Part shown: piece after piece, positions 13,701 through 17,613 of the stretch
Layout of the letters: every line of letters starts with the position of its first letter
How positions within the stretch are numbered: position 1 is the stretch's first letter
DNA from: PCC-6406 sp964353225
GTDB lineage: Bacteria; Cyanobacteriota; Cyanobacteriia; Phormidesmidales; Phormidesmidaceae
Assembly: GCA_964353225.1 (NCBI GenBank)
Contig: CAYGVA010000075.1
Span: 1 to 17,613 of the forward strand
Direction: 5' to 3'
DNA length: 17,613 nt
The notes under the pieces: generated by a model
What the model was told of the DNA's origin: nothing
Seen by the model: only the letters and a program-made list of their open reading frames with translations
The model's database searches: none
Program-made: the position numbers and the translations under genes

Positions 13701-15893
13701 TAGGGTCGCGGTCCGTTCGGCCACTTTGGCTTCTAATTGTTGGTTGAGCTGCTCTAAATCCAAAATCGCCCGTTGGCGCTCGACCTCGGCGGCGGCTCTT
13801 GCCGCGAAGGTTTGTAGCATTTGTTCGGCACGTTCTGGGTGGGGGATGGCCTGCTGGTGGAGAATGCATAGATCGCCAATGGCGTTGCCTTGGGTATCTT
13901 TGAGGGCAACGCCCAAGTAGCTGTGTGCGCCCATCGCGACCAAATCTGCATCTTCAGGGAACCGCTCCTGTACTTGACCACTGCAATAGTATTTACCCTC
14001 CCGCAAGGTTCGTTCACAGGGGGTCTTGACGGGGGAGTAGGGCGGGGGCTGTTGCAGGTGGCCATTGGCCCAAAAGGCGAGGGCATGCAGCTCTCCATCG
14101 ATCAATTCACTGACAATCGTGTAGGACACCTGAAAGGCGTTGGCCATGTGCCTCACCAATGCCGGGAAAAAATCTGGGCCGGTGGTAGCAGCAGTTCCGT
14201 CAATCAGGCTGTGAAGCTGTCGTTCGGCTTGTTTGCGATCGCTAATGTCGCGGATCATAAACAGGACTTCATCTTCACCACTTTGCACCACCCGCACTTC
14301 TTCGTCGCGAATCTGCTCCCCTAGGAGCACCTGTTGCTCATAGGTGTGCAGGGCTCCGGTTCGCAGCGCTTCTTCTAAATAATGCAGTTGCCGACGGGCA
14401 ATGCCTGGGGGCAGAATATCCGCCATGGCCAAGCCCACCGGGTCAAACCCGCTGGGGAATAGGGTAATCGTCTCCCGGTGGGTCACCACGTTGCGATAGA
14501 TACCGTCGGCCCCGATGCAAAAGAGGTAATCCGGTAGGGCGGCCAAAATGGCGCGGTTTCTCGCTTCGCTTTGCCTCAGGGCGGCTTCTACTTGCTGGCG
14601 TTCGGCTTCGGCTTGTTTGTGCGCAGTAATATCCCGCACGATCAGCAGCGCTTCGTCCACGCCATTCTTAATGACTCTTACCTCCTCATCCTGGAGGCGA
14701 GCTTCTTTTGAAGCGGCTCCGCCAACACCCAGTTGTATCTGCTGCTCATAAACTTGCAGTTCACCGGTCTCAATGGCCGTGCGCACGGCGTTGATCTGCT
14801 CAGCCGCTACCGCTGAGGGGAGCACATCATTGATCGATCGACCCACCAGCTGGGCTTCCTGAGCCACGATAGCCCCGTCCCGATTCGGGCTGGCATAGCC
14901 GCGATAGACCCCATCGATACCGACCCGAAACAGCAGGTCAGGAATCGCTGCCAATATGGCCCGATTCTGGCCCTCACGTTGGGCGAGGGCTGCTTCTGCG
15001 GCCTTGCGATCGCTAATGTCGGTAATCGTACCCACATAACCACTCACCTGCCCTTGGTCATCGCGCTCCACCACAATCTGGGTATAAACCCACTTGACCG
15101 TGCCGTCAGCTTGCTGAAATCGATATTCCAGCCGAAACGGATGCTGATCTTGGCGGATCTGTGTCCAAGCGGTCATGACCCGCTCTCGATCCTCGAGATG
15201 CAGGCACTGTTGCCACTGCCCCGCCATGGCGGCCTCAGGGGTGAGATCGCAAATCTGGCAGCAGCGATCGTTGACGTAAACACAGTTCCCGTCAGCATCG
15301 TGGCAAAAGATGCCAACGGGTGCGACCTTAACCCAACTGGCGCAATCCTGTTTGTGATGCCAGCAGGGCACTGGCGGCGATTGAGGTATCGATGGGGGTT
15401 GCGGCGCAAGCATCCAGGCAGATTGCAGACTGGCCGCTGTGATCAAACCCGTCAGGCGATCTTGTCCATCTAGGACCAATTTAGGGCGCATGGGATCACG
15501 CTGGAGCTGTGGCCAGACGGTGGCGATATCGGTAAGTTCAGCCTTGCGGAGGGTGATTATCCCCTGGTCCATAACGGTCTCTACCGCCAACGATGCCAAG
15601 GGTTGGGGCTGGGCCACGAGACGCACGATATCCCGCTCAGTGAGGAGCCCGACCACCCGTTCATTGGCCATGACCACTACGCAGCTATAGCGACTGTCGG
15701 GGTGGCCATGGTTTGGATGACTGTTCTCGCTGGCCATGAGGGCGATCGCGGCCTGCACCGTCGCGTCCGGTGACACCACTAATGGATCTCGAACAACGGC
15801 AGCGGTTAGATCCATTGAGGCTATGGCCATAGAGCGGAGGGACTGGGTATCAAGAGCATGTTCCATCTTCCCCCAGATATTTGAGGAAAGCAT
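10746..15893 (-). CDS. Multi-sensor CBS-PAS-GAF GGDEF/EAL c-di-GMP enzyme
   Basis: A 1,715-residue cytoplasmic-looking protein with no clear membrane helix. In order: two CBS domains (about 25-158); PAS (185-300); two related PAS (305-425, 440-555); GAF (560-705); coiled coil; PAS (735-857); GAF (858-1005); coiled coil; PAS (1035-1157); PAS (1158-1272); GGDEF (1275-1445); EAL (1452-1705). The cyclase site is intact: FLDLDRFKVIND with D1320, GGDEF at 1361-1365, and the inhibitory RxxD at 1352-1355. The EAL site is intact too (E1489, N1548, E1582, D1612/D1613, K1633, E1669, Q1689). It could therefore make or break c-di-GMP, with sensor input setting the balance. The start may be 15893 or the Met at 15866; neither has a well-spaced ribosome site. 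It lies 55 bases after a histidine kinase gene on the same strand. Confidence 0.93.
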   Translation of the reverse strand: MLSSNIWGKMEHALDTQSLRSMAIASMDLTAAVVRDPLVVSPDATVQAAIALMASENSHPNHGHPDSRYSCVVVMANERVVGLLTERDIVRLVAQPQPLASLAVETVMDQGIITLRKAELTDIATVWPQLQRDPMRPKLVLDGQDRLTGLITAASLQSAWMLAPQPPSIPQSPPVPCWHHKQDCASWVKVAPVGIFCHDADGNCVYVNDRCCQICDLTPEAAMAGQWQQCLHLEDRERVMTAWTQIRQDQHPFRLEYRFQQADGTVKWVYTQIVVERDDQGQVSGYVGTITDISDRKAAEAALAQREGQNRAILAAIPDLLFRVGIDGVYRGYASPNRDGAIVAQEAQLVGRSINDVLPSAVAAEQINAVRTAIETGELQVYEQQIQLGVGGAASKEARLQDEEVRVIKNGVDEALLIVRDITAHKQAEAERQQVEAALRQSEARNRAILAALPDYLFCIGADGIYRNVVTHRETITLFPSGFDPVGLAMADILPPGIARRQLHYLEEALRTGALHTYEQQVLLGEQIRDEEVRVVQSGEDEVLFMIRDISDRKQAERQLHSLIDGTAATTGPDFFPALVRHMANAFQVSYTIVSELIDGELHALAFWANGHLQQPPPYSPVKTPCERTLREGKYYCSGQVQERFPEDADLVAMGAHSYLGVALKDTQGNAIGDLCILHQQAIPHPERAEQMLQTFAARAAAEVERQRAILDLEQLNQQLEAKVAERTATLQDREQFLQTVLDTFPLSVFWKDQNSVYLGCNRNFLDDAGLTTVTQIIGKTDYELPWGQTEAAAYRADDHRVISANQPKLGIIETQLSANGYQVWLETNKLPLHNLAGEVVGILGTYQNITARKRAEAALQNLIAGTAATTGQDFFPALVSHITEALGVSYAVVAEKVDTNLQILACCADGHLQPSFTYPLAHTPCEQVMQMGELYCEDAVSHQFPKDVCLVDLDVESYLGVALYDSKGEVIGSLCILDRQPIPAPQRAKEILRVFAARAAAELERQRANAALERLNQALETKVVARTAALQEREQFLQTVLDTFPLSVFWKDRNSVYLGGNRNFLNNAGLPSLAALQGKTDYDLPWSTNEAKAYRADDQQVIDSNRAQLGRIETQQTADGRLLWAETNKLPLHNLKGEVIGVLGTFQDITDRKVAEAAIKQQLAAIEAAIDGIGILQNGVYTYVNPAHLNLFGHDHPDALLGKSWQVLYLPEEVARFEREVFPILEQNRAWQGEAIARRQDGSTFAQGVSLTLTEEGLLICVCRDISDLKQAHAQLTHNALHDSLTGLPNRLSLLERIDLAIHRTQRWPDHQYAVLFLDLDRFKVINDSLGHAVGDQLLIEISQRLKVHLRAIDMVARLGGDEFVILLENINATDEVVEIAERILADGRTPFTLNGHEIFTSFSIGIVMGKAQYQQASDLIRDADIAMYRAKAKLRNSYKFFDTAMHTQVLQRLTLETDLSRALERQEFIPYYQPIFNLANHHLVGFEALIRWKHSSLGLMSPDQFIPVAEEIGLIVPIDRWMFHQVCQQMMMWQKRFAQHFPLRININLSAQDLRQLSLIQDIDHTLKSTGLSGEYITVEIAENRMIADIDQAITLLTQLEARRIQIGIDDFGKGYSSLSSLHHLPVHSFKIDRSFVHQMLSDRRSCQIVSTIITLSRQLGLTTVAEGIETPQQLQILKDLGCQLGQGYWFSQPLPAEEIEARFFEGDRCSFT
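12423..14210 (-). repeat. Tandem duplicated GAF-PAS module inside the giant gene
   Basis: Residues 562-857 (14210-13323) and 862-1157 (13310-12423) align from end to end. Shared landmarks are GTAATTG.DFFPALV, HTPCE or KTPCE, SYLGVAL, FAARAAAE, the coiled coil, EQFLQTVLDTFPLSVFWKD, YRADD, ETNKLPLHNL and GEV.G.LGT. The copies differ at many residues, so the duplication is not recent, but the conserved blocks still share long identical protein stretches. Confidence 0.85.
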
Positions 15894-15948
15894 TGATGGA
15901 AGTCACTTAACCAATACACCGAGAGTGATGAAGCACAAGTGTATTTGC

Positions 15949-17613
15949 TTAGTTCACCACCTGCGGCAACTCAATGCAAAATGTCGTACCTTCTCCAGGC
16001 ACGGAATGACATAACAACTGCCCCTGATGGTTGCCCGTCACGATTTGGTAGCTGATCGATAGTCCCATGCCGGTGCCGACCCCAATGGGTTTCGTGGTGA
16101 AAAAGGGATCAAAAATCTGGGCTTGGGTATCTGCACTCATCCCTGTGCCATTGTCTTTAATCGCAATACTAACCTTATCTTTTGAGACGATTCTGGTTTG
16201 AATCGTGATGCAACCGACATAGTCTGATGCCCCCTGCAATTGCTGTGCCTCAATCGCATCAATGGCATTCACCAATAGGTTCATCAAAACTTGGTTGAGT
16301 AGGCCGCTATAGCATTCAATGGGAGAGAGAGCACCATATTGTTTGATCACCTCAATTTCTGGCTTTCCGGCTCGACCATTCAGGCGATTTTGCAAAATGA
16401 TTAATGTGCCATCAATATTTTTATGGATATCAATCGCCGTATATTCCGACTGGTCGAGACGGGAGAAGGTGCGCAGCGAAGCCACAATGTCACGGATGCG
16501 AACAGCGCCATTCTCCATCGACTTTAAGAGCCTCGGAAAATCTTCTAGGACATAGTTGACTTCAGCCTCATCTAAAGCTTTTTGTAAGGCTGAATGAGGC
16601 TGGGGATAAGTCTCTCGGTAGAGGTTGAAAATAACTTGCAAATCAGCGATATAGCCTTGGGCGGCAGCTAGATTGCCATAGATAAAGCTAACCGGGTTAT
16701 TAATTTCATGGGCAATGCCCGCCACGAGTTGCCCTAAACTCGACATTTTTTCGGATTGAATGAGCTGGAGCTGGGTTTCCTTGAGATCTTGATAGGACTG
16801 CTGGAGTTCTTCCGTTTTGGCCTTTAGCTCAGCCTCTGCTTGTTTGCGCTGGGTAATGTCTTGAAATGCTCCGACGATGCCGATCACATCACCCGCTTGG
16901 TTTTTCAAAGGGGCTTTGTGGGTTTCGAGCCAGATCTGCTCACCATTTGGGGCCGTTAGCGTTTCTTCGATCGCCAATTGAATCTGACCAGAGGCCATCA
17001 CCTGCTGATCATCAGCCCGGTAATCCATGGCTTTGGCCTCGGTGGCAGCAAGATCAAAGTCGGTTTTGCCAATCAGTTGATCCTCGGACTGGAGGCCGAC
17101 AGCATTGAGCAGTCGCTGGTTGCCGCCCAAAAAGGTGCAGTCTCGATCCTTCCAAAAAATCGACAAGGGTAGCGTATCCAGAATGGTCTGGATAAATTGC
17201 TGGGACTCCTGGAGCGCACCCTCAGATTGCTTCCGCTGGGTGGTATCCCTGACCATGATTAAGACCTCGTCAGGACCAATGGCGCTGATGCGCACCTCTT
17301 CATAGGTGATCGCGTCGCCTTTTTGAAACTGGTGCTCATAGACTTGCAAGCGGCCAGTGGCGATCGCCTGGGTGATCGCGTCGAGCTGCCGCTGCAGCAA
17401 TTCAGGGGGCAAGACCTCAGCCAGGTGTTGCTGCACCGGCAAAAATGACTCAGACTGCTGGGGCTGAAAGCAGTCTAGACAGACTCCCGCTGCGGTAACC
17501 CGTAAAAGTAGATCAGGAACCGCCCGGATCATTGCCCGGAACTGGGCTTCACTGGCTTGGAGGGCAGCGGCGCGTTCGGCAACTTCGGCTTCGAGCCGTG
17601 CCCTCTCGCTAAT
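15949..17613 (-). CDS. PAS-containing sensor histidine kinase (N-terminus outside window)
   Basis: The frame stays open to the window edge, so 554 residues are visible and the N-terminus is missing; the edge sequence ISERARLEAEVAERAAAL looks like the linker after another sensor domain. Counting from the Met at 17532: PAS (1-100), PAS (112-230, with PLSIFWKDR and YRADDQQ), coiled coil (230-260), HisKA with the phospho-acceptor His275 in AHEINNP, and HATPase_c with N422 (LLVNAIDAI), DNGTGM (460-465), DPFFTTKP (475-482) and GTGMGLS (486-492). All ATP-binding boxes are present, so it should autophosphorylate. No receiver domain or response regulator is visible, so the partner is unknown. It lies upstream of the giant GGDEF/EAL gene, probably in one operon. 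Confidence 0.92.
   Translation of the reverse strand: MSERARLEAEVAERAAALQASEAQFRAMIRAVPDLLLRVTAAGVCLDCFQPQQSESFLPVQQHLAEVLPPELLQRQLDAITQAIATGRLQVYEHQFQKGDAITYEEVRISAIGPDEVLIMVRDTTQRKQSEGALQESQQFIQTILDTLPLSIFWKDRDCTFLGGNQRLLNAVGLQSEDQLIGKTDFDLAATEAKAMDYRADDQQVMASGQIQLAIEETLTAPNGEQIWLETHKAPLKNQAGDVIGIVGAFQDITQRKQAEAELKAKTEELQQSYQDLKETQLQLIQSEKMSSLGQLVAGIAHEINNPVSFIYGNLAAAQGYIADLQVIFNLYRETYPQPHSALQKALDEAEVNYVLEDFPRLLKSMENGAVRIRDIVASLRTFSRLDQSEYTAIDIHKNIDGTLIILQNRLNGRAGKPEIEVIKQYGALSPIECYSGLLNQVLMNLLVNAIDAIEAQQLQGASDYVGCITIQTRIVSKDKVSIAIKDNGTGMSADTQAQIFDPFFTTKPIGVGTGMGLSISYQIVTGNHQGQLLCHSVPGEGTTFCIELPQVVN

Noticed and set aside
13310..14210. Possible bilin-binding (cyanobacteriochrome) GAF domains because of conserved Cys residues (626/637 and 926/937)
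   Set aside because: The cysteines sit in a TPCE...YC context typical of a common non-photosensory GAF group, and the usual Cys-His chromophore motif is not seen.
1..17613. CRISPR arrays, tRNA or rRNA genes
   Set aside because: No regularly spaced direct repeats, tRNA cloverleaf or rRNA-like conserved stretches were seen.

Overview
The window is bacterial chromosomal DNA, almost certainly from a cyanobacterium. The HIP1 octamer GCGATCGC occurs at least 12 times (for example at 165, 215, 2485, 7077, 9306, 9836, 10761, 12181, 14235, 15006, 15742 and 17360), against about 0.3 expected by chance. The gene content agrees: a glycine-tailed single-RRM Rbp protein, a DevBCA-type exporter, and very long CBS/PAS/GAF/GGDEF/EAL signalling proteins. 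The species cannot be fixed from this sequence, and nothing shows that it forms heterocysts, although the exporter family was named from heterocysts.

Layout. Positions 1-769 (+) hold the 3' end of trpB, overlapping a compact RNase D-like exonuclease by 4 bases. Positions 770-1626 are a decayed mobile-element zone: a palindromic repeat, a frameshifted and truncated IS630-type transposase on the minus strand, a gene-free stretch rich in dyads, and a 17-bp perfect hairpin terminator. Positions 1627-4513 (all minus) carry rbp (RNA-binding protein), then a guanidino-group-modifying enzyme preceded by a three-histidine-box fatty-acid desaturase; the last two are 23 bases apart and may be co-transcribed. 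Nested palindromes lie directly upstream of the desaturase start. Positions 4750-5553 (-) encode a stand-alone EAL phosphodiesterase that seems to use a TTG start.

Positions 5838-10120 (+) are a tight ABC-exporter operon: devB (membrane fusion protein), two consecutive devC-type permeases, and devA (ATPase). The duplicated permease is the main departure from the classical three-gene devBCA order. A YbjN-like small protein follows on the same strand. A long hairpin separates it from a convergent minus-strand signalling operon at 10746-17613. That operon reads a multi-PAS histidine kinase (its N-terminus lies outside the window), then a 1,715-residue protein with two CBS, six PAS, two GAF, one GGDEF and one EAL domain. 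The GGDEF and EAL motifs, including the inhibitory RxxD site, are intact. The giant protein contains a tandem internal duplication of a GAF-PAS module, and its PAS types recur in the adjacent kinase, so these genes appear to have grown by module copying.

Taken together, the exporter operon is flanked on both sides by c-di-GMP-turnover genes. A link between c-di-GMP signalling and envelope export is suggestive but is inferred only from position.
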